DNA from: Sphagnum compactum
Lineage: Eukaryota > Bryophyta > Sphagnopsida > Sphagnales
Direction of reading: 5' to 3'
NCBI GenBank assembly: GCA_965153455.1
Contig: OZ234504.1
Span: 434,001-498,000 of the forward strand
DNA: 64,000 bases
Part shown: positions 33,048-46,300 of the stretch, piece by piece
Layout of the letters: every line of letters begins with the position of its first letter
Position numbering within the stretch: position 1 is the first letter of the stretch
Translations under genes and position numbers: made by a program
The notes under the pieces: model-generated
Told to the model about the DNA's origin: nothing
The model's database searches: none
What the model saw: only the letters and a program-made list of their open reading frames with translations

Positions 33048-35917
33048 ATGCAATGACGTTGGAGGCATCCTTTTCAATACACACCACAAGTATGTATCCT
33101 TTCCAACAATGAATGATATTAACATCACAAACTTTCATAAGTTTGTACAAAAATCACATGAATTTTGCACTATGGTTAATATGAATGATATTTGTACATA
33201 TTCAATATCTTAAAGATTCAAATGTATGAGAAATGTTTTTTGAATGACATACATGAATGTTCATGTTTAATACACAAATATCAAATAATTTTATCTAAAA
33301 TTATATCACAATAATTGCATGGATTTAGTTAAAATGTAAATCGTACATACTTCATATCAAAACATCACAAGTAGAAAAGACACGTCATTTATACAAAAAT
33401 AATATACATATTTTTTGTGACATTTTTAGACTTCGAAGTCCACAAATTTTGTACAAGCATATTGTTTTACGATTTTCGCATGAATTCTATTGAAATTTTG
33501 TGATATTGTAAGTTTGTGATGAAGGTTGTTTTGATAATGATACAAACACAAGCAAGCTACTTGTTGATACTATGATTTGTGTTGACCACATATAACTTGG
33601 TTGGAAAGCTAATTGTTTATTAAGCTCCAAATTGGAAATGTTTCCTTACAAACCTTCTTAATTGTGAAGTCAATTTTCAAGCAATTATCTATCTTTGTGA
33701 TTAGGATGTGTTTATGTATATGTATTCAACCATCAGCAAGTACACATTTTCATCCACATGGAATTTCACCAATACATGGTAATTGACATAGAATCACCTT
33801 TTTGAAATATATGGTCATTTTAGTGTTTTTGTGCGCATATTTGTTTGAATTGAATTGGAGCAAATGTGAGAAAAGATGTCATGGGGTCTTTAACATTTCT
33901 ATTTTTGGTGCAAAACATTAATACAAATTTTCTTGCAAATTGAGGATTCTACATTTAGGAAATCAGCCGGAATGTGTTTGAAAACAATTTTGGATTAGGT
34001 GCTCCATAGCAGTATAGGTTGCATTAACATATATGGAGGAAGAGTCTTAATACATCTTTGCTTGGTAATTCAAAGTCATTATAATTTTTCATGAATCATT
34101 AAGATACTCTTAGTGTTTTAAAAAAAATCATTTTCATAATATGTTTGTGTATCATGTGTTGCAAGAGAAAACATGTAAGTTTTTCAACCTAGTTATTGAA
34201 GACATAGGACCCATAACAAAAGAAATTGCTTTATGAATGCTTTCAATTCAAATGATAATTTTGCACAATTGAAAACTTGAAATGGAATTAGTTAAGGATC
34301 AAGGCCTTCGATAGGACACTATAAATGATCCCATGCAAGGCAGTTCATAGGAGATGGACATTGATGTTGCTCTTGTGGAAAGCATTGTTCGTTGGCAAAT
34401 TGATGAACCCTCTAGGTTGGGTCCAAAGGCACACAAGAAATAATCAATAAACAAAAGCTTAATCAAGCCTTCATCATGATTCATAAGGAAAAAACAAGGT
34501 GGTGTGAAAAAAAAGGTGTAAGAATCTAGTATGTGCACCGTTATGTTTTTTAATAGAATTTATTTGTGGCAATTTTGGTTGTGTTGAAACTTCATTAGCA
34601 ATTGCAAATGATAATCATTCCATTGGTGATGTTCAAGATAAATGTTTAAAACTAAAGTTTTCAAAAGCTATATCAAATAAGCCATTCGTATAAGATTCAA
34701 GCCTTAATATGAAAGATGTTTTAAATAAACAAAAACATGATTCTCCATTTCAAGAAATAAAATAATGATATATTATATTATATTTTTTCTTGTTTACACA
34801 ACATTGAGGAAAATATGAGATATCCATGGACATAATCATAATCAATGCATAAAAATAAGTTTATCTCAATACATCATCCATTTGGTGGCCACCAAGAGGT
34901 TTTTCACCATTTTTAAGGTGTAGGAAAATCCACCTATTGGCCACAAGGTGGTTTCCATGCCATTATCATTAGTGGCAATTAGTGGTTTGCCTTCCACTTG
35001 GTCCTTGGCCTTTTTGGTTTTTATGAAATTAATTCATCCTTTGCCTGATGCCTTCATAGTCTTGAATATTTTTGGTTAATGAAAACATTCAGTTTGAGGT
35101 TAATATTTTTTTTTATTAATGCAAGGAAAGATGACAACGGAATCAATAACATAAAATGTTCATTTTTCCAAGAAATAGAGTCATCTTTCCTCCCACATTA
35201 GACTTGGCTATTGATGTAACAAAGAAAGGAGTTGCAGACTTGAGTGTTGGTGATAAGTCCAAGCAATTTGGACCCCATTGTGTTGGATATTTATGAAAAG
35301 GCAAGTCCAGGATCCGTGCTATCAAGATGCCACCTTCCTACCTTAAACCAAATGAAATAATGTTCCTTTGTAACTTCATTATTAGTTTGTGCTATTTGAA
35401 AAACTTGGTGTGAATTCATGTATGTTTCATTATATTATTAATTGTTATTTAACATTATTGATGCAAAAGTCGAAAGAAAACCTGTGTCAAGACTTTTGAT
35501 GCTTGGTCATGCCACTTGGTTGAAGGGAATTTCATTTGAGAATGATTTGAACACAAAGGTGTGTTTTGGTTATGGTCGTCTAGGTGGTGCTGTTAGGATT
35601 GAGTGTGACATAGAACTTTAGACAGTGGGAACTTTGTTGTAACAATAAGCCTTAATGGAAAATGTGGATCATCAATGCATGAGCTACTTGACATGGGGTA
35701 TGAATTTACCCTAGATGATAATCTTCAAGAGGATCTCCCTCAATGTAATCCATGTAAAGATTTGAATGATTGGGGAAAAATAGGCTCTCATTATAACAAT
35801 GGTGGGTTTTGTAGAAACCCAAATATCCAAAATTTTATATTTCATAATATTTTATTGTTTCAATTATCATATATATATATATTTTTTTAAATGTACATAT
35901 TTTATATGATTAACATA
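33048..35917. other. AT-rich non-coding DNA, possible eroded coding pieces
   Basis: No gene supported. Some short frames look partly protein-like (MDIDVALVESIVRWQIDEPS near 34,349; a Cys-containing frame at 35,675-35,890 with CNPCKDLNDW and GGFCRNP), but they are too short to assign. Confidence 0.4.
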
Positions 35918-35993
35918 TAGTTGTTGGTATCAAGGTTTGAACCTTGGCCTCCAAAAAGATAATCTATTGTCTTTGCCAACCAACTACAATTCA
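35918..35993 (-). other. tRNA-like sequence with A and B boxes (SINE relic?)
   Basis: On the minus strand, TAGTTGGTTGGC (A-box-like) is followed about 43 nt later by GGTTCAAACC (B box) in a T-arm-like hairpin CCAAG-GTTCAAA-CCTTG. The spacing is that of a tRNA, but the acceptor stem does not pair. A tRNA-derived SINE head or tRNA pseudogene is likely. Confidence 0.35.
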
Positions 35994-37497
35994 ACATTGT
36001 AACACAAATTGTCAAAACTTGAAAATATCATAATTATGATAAATTGTTTCATGAATCAAATTTTATTTTGATTCTTTTTCAAAATTTTGCACATGCATGG
36101 TAAATAAACATGCTGAATTTCAAATTAGTTGAAGGAAATAATTTTTTTTGAATGTCATTATTTAACAATAAATCAAAAGACATTTATTCACAAACAAAAA
36201 AAAATAATGACATAATAGTAAATAGATTTCTTTATAAAGAACTTTCACAAATTTCTTTTTTTTATGCAAAATACTTTATGAATAACATAAATAGAATGTA
36301 AATGTTTTTATTTCCACATTTTAACCTTTTATTTTAACTAAAAATAAAAATTTCATTAATTCTTTGAATATTACATTACAAAATTGAATCTATATTACAT
36401 CTCAAATTTTATTTTTAAAAAAAAAATTATAATATATTATTTATCAACATATAAGGACATTATGTTCAAAACCTTTCAAACTTACATAATGTATCAAGAA
36501 TTTTTTTAATAAAAAAAAATTCGTTGAATTATATATACAATATTAGTTTGTATATTAAAACTAATTATTTGATTTTACATTATGAGGATTGTATTGTCAT
36601 CTTTTTTTTGAAAAAAAACTTTAACATTTTTAAAAATGAAAAATTAAACAAAATATTTATATAGTGATTCAAGATTCACCTGAGGTGAATTGAAATGAGG
36701 GTATGGTGATTTAGCTCACTTTTAAGTCCCCCCCCTAGTGAATTAGATTAATGAAATAGAGTCACTTTTTGTAATAGTGTACAAGAAAGAAAGTGTAGAA
36801 GAAAACTACTTTGTGAACATTATTTTTTCGTACTTAAAGTTGATTACTTCCTTTGGACTTAGCATTCCCACTTTTGTTGAACACAATCCTTTTGGCGGCG
36901 TAAAAAAATATTATTCAAGTTGATGCCAATGACATGACATTACTTTAAAAATGTAGCAATGAATGTTATGTCCAATTTTGTACACATGAATGGACATGAA
37001 AAGCAAGGAATCATTTCAATTGAACTAGTTTAAATTTAAGTGAACTATGAAATAGATGGTTACCATAGTACCTTTTCAGTTTGGGCACTAATTATATCAT
37101 TTTCTGTTTTGCTGAAATTTTTAAAATAAATAAATCTTTATGTCGAAAAACTTGAATAATGAATTCAACACTTACACCTTCCTCACTGAACCCGCATCGT
37201 CTTTGATTAGTCTAACCTACAATACAACAAATACTTTGTGAGTTTATTGTATTTAATCATTATATCTCAAAATAGTCAAAATTTTCAAAATAAAAAACTG
37301 TGGTGGTGGAACATAAATTTCAAATTATATTAATTATTCGGCACTACTGTGTCGAACCTGAAAAGTTATTACAATATATGAACCACTTTTGATTAATGTA
37401 TGATATTATGTTTCTTTTTAATGGATTTCCTTAGTTTTTGTAAGGTCTTTCCATTGTTAGAATACCATGTGCACTTTCTTTTGGGATTGAAAAACAT
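35994..37497. other. Very AT-rich non-coding DNA
   Basis: Long A/T runs, no gene. A run of seven or more C at about 36,731 is the only other feature. Confidence 0.55.
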
Positions 37498-38790
37498 GTG
37501 ACGTTTTTAGTTCCACGTCTTTTGAATATGCCATCTTTTGATGAGATGCCTTCAATTTTAGGTGTTGGAATGTATTTGATAATGTTTCTTGAGGTGAGTC
37601 CTTTCCATATTACTTGTGATTTGAATGGAGTTCTCGTGGCAACACACTTTGACATGGTTCAAAATATTGAGCTTTTGATTCAACATCAAAGATCCTTTAT
37701 TCCATCTTGTACGTTATTTTCAAGCCTAAATTGAAGGAATTCATTAAAAAGATGTATAACATAATTCATAATGTACATGTTGTCTATAACCCAACATTAA
37801 AACATCGATAATTATTTGGATGAAATCTAGCATGAAACACAAATTACCATCACTTTCTCAAGGGTGTTTGGCCAAGAGTGTTGTTCATTTTTCATTTGTT
37901 AATCCTAACAAGCCTATTTTCCATAAAATCTTGACGTTTTCTTTTCTAAATATTGTGATATTCACACTCATAATACATTGTTCGTAGACAATATGCTTTA
38001 CAAATTTTCATTTAATGAATCATTTAGTGCCATTTTCTTAAAGTGTTCTACAGTAAACTCTCTCTAAACTAATACTGTGTAAACTAATATTCTCTCTAAA
38101 CTAATATGCGGGCACAGGCCCATGGCGGGCCTCATACTTAATCTAATAATTCTCCATAAACTGATATTCAATATTATTTTCCGGTCCCATAGCATTTTAT
38201 GAACTAATACATCATACATATGGCACCAAAGGTTTAGTTCCTTTCTGCGGCATTGTTCTGCTCCTGCTTTTGGGGAAAGGGTTTGGACAAGACTGACCAG
38301 CTAACTGCCCACAGCCCCTTTTATAGAGCAAAGGAGGGTATTCTGAGAGTACCTAGAATGCAGCTTTTCACAATCTCACTTTCTGCCAAGATTTCTACCA
38401 TTCATGTCATATGATCTTCTACGTGCTTCTTTGATCCTCCGCTAAGCTCCACAAGGTTCCGTTACCTTCCCCAATGATCCATGACCTTCTACTAACCTCC
38501 ATGACCTTCCATGCTGCTCTGGCAGGTTCCTGAATGATTTTTGTTACCCCCCATATAATTTGTGTAAACTAATATCCTCCATAAACTAATATCTTCCGGC
38601 CGGTCCCAAGGATATTAGTTTAGAGAGAGTTTATTGTAATGGTTTTTGTAAGGATGACAATTATTTGCTAAGTATTATTCTTCTTTGCTTAAAATCTTTT
38701 CATTGTTTTGGATATGGTGTTGGCAATTCTATAAAGGACAATCCTTTTGGTTATATTAGAAGTATTGGTCATAACGATCCTAAAAAATAA
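37498..38790 (+). pseudogene. FCP1/NIF-type HAD phosphatase pseudogene, split by a MITE
   Basis: Ordered motifs of the plant FCP1-like HAD phosphatases are readable across changing frames: CDLNGVLVATHFD (37,615-37,653; the DLNGVL variant of the catalytic loop), LKEFIKKMYNIIHNVHV (about 37,730-37,780), NPNKPIFHKIL, then FSKYCDIHTHNTLFVDNM and YKFSFNESFSAIF (37,945-38,036), and after the MITE CKDDNYLLSIILLCLKSFH and KDNPFG. Removing the MITE and one TA rejoins the last two pieces in frame. Several frameshifts and stops elsewhere make it non-functional. Family assignment is from motif order. Confidence 0.55.
38051..38636. mobile_element. Emigrant/Lemi-like (pogo, Tc1/mariner) MITE, 586 bp
   Basis: Left end CAGTAAACTCTCTCTAAACT; the right end reads as the inverse, ATTAGTTTAGAGAGAGTTTA then TTG. 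Both ends are flanked by TA (38,049-38,050 and 38,637-38,638). The end sequence closely resembles the known Emigrant ends (CAGTAAAACCTCTATAAATT). It has no open frame, so is non-autonomous. Internal TAAACTAATAT motifs are repeated near both ends. It is inserted in the HAD phosphatase pseudogene. Confidence 0.8.
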
Positions 38791-40140
38791 AAAAAATTAT
38801 TTGAGAAATGCATTAGTAAGTGTGATGCCTTGTATTAAAAAAATGGAAATTATTAAAATAAAGAAAAAATGAAAAATTTCAGTTTTTTTTATTGCATTCT
38901 TTAACTTCTTTTCTACTTTCTTTTGAAATCTCTAACATTAAGAAATGTGACATTTCATTAGATTTAATGAATTACATTTAGTTATTAATGGAAATGTTTT
39001 GTTTAGCTTGTATCTTCAAGGCTTACAATTTCAACATTTTTTTTGGTTTCGTGGTTATTAGGTTGAACTTTGTACTTACTCTTTACCTTTTCCACTATGT
39101 GTTTTGTTGTAATATTTTTTACCCTCCACAACTATGACTATTTGGTGGCAACCTAATGTTTTATGTTCATAATTTTAATCCTTTTGAATGGAAACCACTT
39201 GGTGCCCACCAAATCATATTTGGTGTGTTTTGTATCCAATATATTAACCTTGCTTGACTAGTTTTTTGTGGATGTTCAAGGTAAACATTGCAAATTATCC
39301 CCCAACATTCCAATTTTTGTTGTCATATGCTCTTATGTCACCACCTATAACTATTGATATCATCACACATACAACACATAACATAGAAATATCCTAAATG
39401 GTACACCACATCCAAACTCAAAATATGTTTCACTTGTAACAAGCAGAAGTCCAAGCCTAAAACATAAAAATAACAAAAACCATGAATCCAATAAAATTGC
39501 GAAACATAGGAAAAACCTGCAAACATGAAAACAATATGCCTTGGAAAGTGATTTGAGATCACACAACTTGGTATTATATCTCGTGACAAAATATTTTGAA
39601 CCTTATTCACACATAAACCGGTTCAAAATAAAACTAATCAACTTAGTTCACCTAGTTTATGCCTAATTAAATGGGATTTAACTAAGCAGTTAAACTAACA
39701 CACCTGACATTATAATTTGTTGGACTAATGAATATTCTTGGTTTTTGTAGGTTGTTGGATTAACATCTCTTGGTTTTTGTAGGTTTTTTTATGGGCATAA
39801 TTTATTTATGTCCATCTCCATTGACCAAGGTTTGCATAAACATTTTTTGTTTATTTGTCTACTCCCCCAAAAACTTGTTAATTCTTAATGTGAATGTTGT
39901 CATGTATTATGTTTCACAATTTTTTTTACAAGGGAATCAATGTGTGAGGGGGAGAAATATTGAGAATGACAAAGTGGAAGCTACAAGAATTGAAGTGAAA
40001 TATTTCCTTTCTCAAACATTTAAAAAACAAATATTTCAAGTTGCTCTTCTTGTTGCTAAAAAATATTATGTAAGTTTTTCCTTTGTTGATGTTACAAGTA
40101 TTTGTGAATCAATTTATTTTCATTTGGGGACGTGAATAGT
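38791..40140. other. Non-coding DNA between two HAD pseudogene pieces
   Basis: No gene is recognised. The 121-codon frame at 39,770-40,135 may contain part of the second phosphatase remnant (RIEVKYFLSQTFKKQIFQVA), but this is uncertain. Confidence 0.35.
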
Positions 40141-40302
40141 GTTCTAGTTAACTCCCCTTCCAAGAAGACATTATATTTTAAGGATTTGAAATGTGTATAT
40201 TTTGCACATCAAGGATTGCCATATGGGAAAGAAGACCAAATGTTGTTCATTGACAATGAACTAATCAAGGCCCTTCAAACTCTAAGTGTAGTGGTTTCTT
40301 GA
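40141..40302 (+). pseudogene. Second HAD phosphatase-like remnant
   Basis: A 53-codon frame reads KKTLYFKDLKCVYFAH and then KEDQMLFIDNELIKALQT. It matches the KPxFxK(D/I)L and NTLFVDNxxYK parts of the pseudogene at 37.5-38.8 kb in order and spacing. It ends at TGA; other parts of the domain are not readable. It is probably a second decayed copy of the same family. Confidence 0.35.
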
Positions 40303-43300
40303 TTGAATATTTTAGAAGACATAAGTTGTCAAAGAATAAGTTGTAGTGGTTGGGCCTTGCTTCTTATTTGTGTTAGTTTGATCATCATTGGCAAAAAGAT
40401 TTGACATCCTTTATGAAATCATTGCCAAATACTCCAAGCTGTTTTCGATCTTAACCAAATTATTCTTGGTTCATGCAACAGATGGAAAATGATAGTGGGG
40501 ATTTTGGAAGTACTGAACTTCTTTTAAATATGAACATTGAACTTTATCACCTTTTAAAAAATCATTTCATATTTTTTCATAATTCATCCTTGAATTAAGT
40601 TACTTATCGAATTAAATTATTGAATTTTGTTTGTGATTGGTTTGGATTATTGTTTATAGACCACACGATGATGTTTGCAATTCTAAAAAGTAGAAAGCGA
40701 TGTTTTCTAGTTTGATTCGTATTTTGAAATAGAGCTAATATAATTGCATATGTAATTGCTAAAGAATCACAAATATTTTAATTGTATTAGTACTACATGT
40801 TAACAATTGATGAATTCTTTAGGTGTTGTAAACTTGCAATCCAAGAACTTTCCTAATTTTTAATGCAAATAACATGATGTAATAATTCTTTTTTAAAATG
40901 ATGGATCTTTGATGATTGTTCTATTAGTATTTTGAAATTGAACTTTAAATTCCTAAAATCCTTTTTGGCATATATCTTTTGTTTTACCTTTTGAGTTTTC
41001 AACTTTTAGTATTCATCATTTAGTGACCACCATGTACTAATTCAATTTTTGTATATAAATTTGTATTCATATTCAAATTAATCTTCCTATTTTCTTATGT
41101 GATTTTTGTGGTCACTACCAATTTTCTTATGCATTTAGCCTATTGGTCACTAGGTTCAATTTGCAATTTAAAAGATTGCTTGAACTATCCAAATTATTTA
41201 AAATTATTTTTTGACTGTTTAAAGGTTCAAAATTAATTAAACACACATTGTTATTTTAAATTCCGATTCCCACTAACGTCTATTGCAATAGGGATAATTA
41301 AAAAGTTGATAATGATGATGTTTATTTTGGCTTTACATTTTAAGTTCATCTACAATCTAAAAAATATATGATTATGACAATCCAAATAGTCCCCCTAATT
41401 GGGCTTTCACTCGAAATATGAAAGCATACACTAAAATGCAAGAGTTCACACACCAAATTCCAAGAGAAGATACACCAAAGTGCAAGAGTGCATTCATCAT
41501 AATGTGAGAGTACATATCATGAAGCTCCAAAGCAATGATTGCAAGCTTTATACACAATGTGAAAGGGGGTGGGACTCTCATACCTCTAAGGTACCAAGTT
41601 CACTTTGATTGCACACAATTAGCACCCACAAGCTTTGCAACAAGCTTGAAGGTGGAATCAACCCACTGTTGGAGTTTCTCCTTAATGGTGGGTGGATGTT
41701 GGAGTTTCTCAAGTTGGAGACTCAAGCACTAGGTTTTTGTAACACTCAAGGCAGGAATGACAACATATTTCAAGGCAACATTAGTAGTGACATACATTCA
41801 AACTAGGGTAGTATGATGAGCAAAGGCCCTCCATTGCTACAAGCAAAGACTTTGCACAACTATTCAGGAAAATTGATGCAAATTGATTAGCATGGGATTG
41901 GGTTTTGGCATCCACCGGCTCATTGGTTTTGCAAAGGTGGCTACAATGGATTGAGTCTTCCTGAAAATTGTGGCCCTTATCACATCAAAAGCTATCAATT
42001 GTCAGTGATTTTGGCCCAAGCCAACATCCCAAAATAACCCTAGGAGGTCAAATGCCCCCTTCTTTTTATCAAAAAAATGCTAAAATTTGCCTAAACAAAA
42101 AACTCCACACCCATGAGATGTAAGTATTCACATGATTTGTACATCTCATGTGGATTTCAATATTCAGATTTTTTCTTTCTGAAATTTGGAATATTGAGTA
42201 GTTAGTTGTAGTTCAAAGAGTTCTTTGAAGCTCAAATGCAAACTTAATTAGTTTTCAGAAGTAATGCAGTTTATTTTTCAATCTTTATAGCCAATGTTAT
42301 TGAAAGGATATTTAAGAAACAAATTTGTCCAATCCTTTCCCCCTCAAAAACTAACAACCGACAACCTCCTTTTGCATGATGATGCATGACATTTGAAGCA
42401 AATACATCATCTATGGCGATGTCATTAAAGAGTCTCAAAGCAGCTTCCGTGCTCCCACAGTTCACGCACATGTAATGAGACTATTGTCCACAAAGACATC
42501 AGCAACATCATATTGAAGGATCTTCTTATGGACTTTTGCATGTCCTCTTTAAGTGCCCATTCAAGACCCCCCCAAAATGTGACATAGTCCAGAACCACCC
42601 CATTCCATTAAAACTTTTGGAATACTATGTATTCCTTCAATTCTTCACATATCCCCCTAAAGTAGTGCAAGGTTTTTTTTCTTTGTATTTGAAACCACTT
42701 CCTCACAAGGGTTTTATTTTCAAATTGTGTGATGGGTTTGCATTGGCGATCATCCACAAGAGGAATTAGCCAAATTTGGCCACAAATCAGAGAGGAAAGT
42801 ATAAAATTTTAAGAATCCTGGTAAATATGGGTATAATAAAAAAAAATCCTCCAAATAAATTGTGACATTGCCTTTCTACAAGTGGCACTAGATTGTTTTT
42901 TGGTCCCCACATGATTAAAATTCACCTAAAAAAATAATGCTACTCCTCACATGGAAGATTTATTATTGGTCAATCATGATCGATAGGTGGACAAAATTTG
43001 CATATGTGTCACCTTCTGATTCGTGGTTTGAGAAATAAATGCTGTTTCTCATAACCTACTACCTTCTAGGACATAGATGAAATAATCTACTTTTCATCCA
43101 TAAAGAGCCCTTTCTGTCTGTGAAGAGGCCTGGTTATGAGAAATAGCGCTCGATTATAGGTAAGCTGAATTTGCCTTCCCCATTGATTATGTCCTGTAAT
43201 CGGCTCAAGGCCACTGGCTTCTGGATCTAGACTTGATGCTCCCATGCCTCCGCTATATCCGGTTGCTGGCATCCTCTTGCTGGTGACCTACTCCAAAGAG

Positions 43301-46300
43301 ACCTGCTGCCATTTGCACACAGACCTTCCACCATTCAACTGCAGGCAGACAGACAGGTGAAAAAAACCTTGGCACTACCATAGCCTAGGGTCAGTTTCCA
43401 CATTCACAAAACAAAATAAATTATTATTTTTCTTCAAAAAAAAAATCGTTATGAAATTACAATTCTTTTGTGATCTAAGTAGTGAAATTATTCAGAGTGT
43501 AGTAGCCTATGATAATAATTATGATGATTTTCAACATGTTAACTTTATATTTTCACAAAATTTCATTTGCCTATTTTCTGGATTATTTAAAATGAGGAAA
43601 CTGGCCTTAGGGTAAAGTACTTTATGTTGGGGGAAGCTGGCTCCTGTAAGCCTCCCCTAATTTTGGGGGGCTACAACCCTCAGAGTAGGGGAGACCCTGG
43701 GGGGCAGGCCATTAGGGCGGGCCATTCCCTAAAACAGAATTACCTCCATTCCAAGCAAGCAACCACATTGTGTGCAGGCATCAAAATGAGGAGTTGCCCA
43801 TCATCATCTGTGCTCACACCATTTAGCACGCTTACAAGTCAACATGGCCTACTACTGCACACAAAGACATCATCAGACTCGCAACCAGCTGCCACATTTC
43901 ACACATGTGTTACTACTGCATAATCAGGTTATCATAACAATGCATCACAAATACGCTGGCCCTGCCAATAGATAAGATGTTGTACATCTACCTACTGTGT
44001 CCACGCTCTGCACACCAAAAAAAATCCGTTCCAATCTAAACACTTTCACCAAAGAAACCAGTTCACCTAATGTGAAACCGGTTCTAATAAGGTAAAACTT
44101 TCCAAAGTTGGATCCAATGCGATAGCCCCAAACCCATGTAATGAGTTACAAGAACTACCAAGACAATCACAAAGCAACAGTGGCTCACATTCTCCCAGCT
44201 GCCATCCCACGAGTGCAAAGCATCCAAGAAAAAAATTATTCCTGCCCAAGTTTCTCTATAATCTCTTTAAAAAAAAAGTAGTCACATAATTTGCAATAAC
44301 ACTCAAAAGACGGGTATCTCATGGGGCAGAGTACCTTACATGTTGTCGACTTGTGCTCAATGAAAGCCAATTCAGGTTCCCGTTCCTGAATTCAAGTTCT
44401 TGAATTTCGCTTGGGCCTTTTAACTTTCTTGTTAAACATTCAAGAACTTGTTCCCTAGGCAAAATTGTTTCTTGTGACAATTTAAGAAAAAAAGGGGACT
44501 AAATTGTTGTGAGGAGTAATTTCAAAAATATTTTTCTTGCTGGGCATTGTCAAACATCGAGACCCAATGCTGCATTTTTAATTTGTTGCTTCTATTTAGT
44601 GTTTGCCGCTCAAATGAGATGTGAGTCAAGTCTAGCCCCCCATTTTGAAAAAAAATTCCCTTGTGAGCTTTACCCATCATGGAACACAAGGTGAGGTTAT
44701 CGTGAACCTAAACATTTGCAGATCACAAGGTGTAAGAAAGGGAGGGTTCTTAGTCCTTAGGCCTATTCCTTAAGAGTACAAGGGATTGTACACTTACTTT
44801 GTAGGTGTAATATCCCTCCTCTTTTCAATTCTAGGAGGGAGTTTCATAGGTATAGGGTGCCCTCCAAATACAATCGGACTTTTCTAAGAATGCTTTGTCA
44901 AGAAGTAGCAACGCATCCATCCTATTGAGGGTGCCTTACTATGGAATCCCAAATTGCAATTCAGTTGTGAATTTTAATTGGCATCTCTACATATTCATTA
45001 GACTTGGCTATTAATTAATAATCATTCTCTAACTTACTGATTAGGATCCTCTCATTTGTACTTTGCTTGTCCATCACATTGACTATCATTCTAAATTTAT
45101 ATATATCACACATACACACGCAAATAGCTTACAATTGGTTGAAGCAGCCACACACTTACTTTCATCTCCTGCACCCCCGGACGAGGTTTAGATATGAGCC
45201 AGAGGAGTCAAATGCGCACTTTGGAAACTGGTCCAGCTGCTTTGACCTCTTTCTTCATTTATGTGGGTCATACACTCCCCCATATCTTTGTCAGAGTTGT
45301 TTTTAGGTTCTAGTTTTGTAATATCTGATGTGTGGAGAGGTGAGCCTTTAGTGAGGCTCTAGATCTCCTCCTTCCCTCTCCACCCCAGAGCCGAAGGTCA
45401 TTAGTGCGAAAAAAGCTTGATTCAAAAGATGGGCATTGGGGGAGATAACTTGAATTGAATAGAAAAGTCCTCTAAGTTTCTCATATCAGTTTGTGGCTTT
45501 AGATTACCAACTCCAAAATTTTAGCAAACCACAACACTGTGGAAATTTAGATCCCTTTTGCTTATAAGGTACCCACACAATTGATGTTCGGCACTTCTTT
45601 GCCAAATATATATTTATTTATTTTAGAAAATGAGGTTATGCAGTTTCATAAAAATTTAACAGTTTAGGAACAAGTGTACAAAGTACATCTTTTGTCATTT
45701 ATTTGTAATAGTAACTGAATGTTTGGGATGAAAATGTTTTTTTAACAAGTTGGGAGTTTGATACTCAACAATTTTGGCAAATATCAATAATTTTTTTAGC
45801 TTTCTTCAGCTAGAACTTTTGCAAATTATTTTGTGTCAAACATCACTCATAAGTAAGGTCTGTGGAAATGATCTGAATTCCTGAAATAATAAACAAACCC
45901 CAAATTGCCCCTGATATATTTTTTTTCTTCCAAGCCACAAACATGATCAGAATGGAGGCTAGAGAACCGATAACCAATTTCAAAGTTTAGTAATCCTTAA
46001 AGCCGACCATGGAGCAATAATCAAACCAACCTTTGCAATCCAAAGGGTGCTCTTTATACAAAGAAGCTCTTCCCTAAAAATTCTCGATCATAAAGCACAC
46101 AGAAAATTCTCGAGTGCATTTGCAAGTTACCTTATATCTATGAATATCCCTTTGAGAAGCCAGGAAATTTGCCACTACTTCTTAAGAGTAGGAAGGAACT
46201 TACACCTTGATCTTATGCCTACAAGTACATGGAAGATCCCTCTCACTCTTAAGGAATATGAATAAAGCACACCTATGTTTTATTCTTCACATTTGAAGGC

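Noticed and set aside
35675-35890. Cys-containing 71-codon frame resembling a wall-associated receptor ectodomain
   Set aside because: The similarity rests on CNPCKD and GGFCRNP only, and the second half is AT-rich filler.
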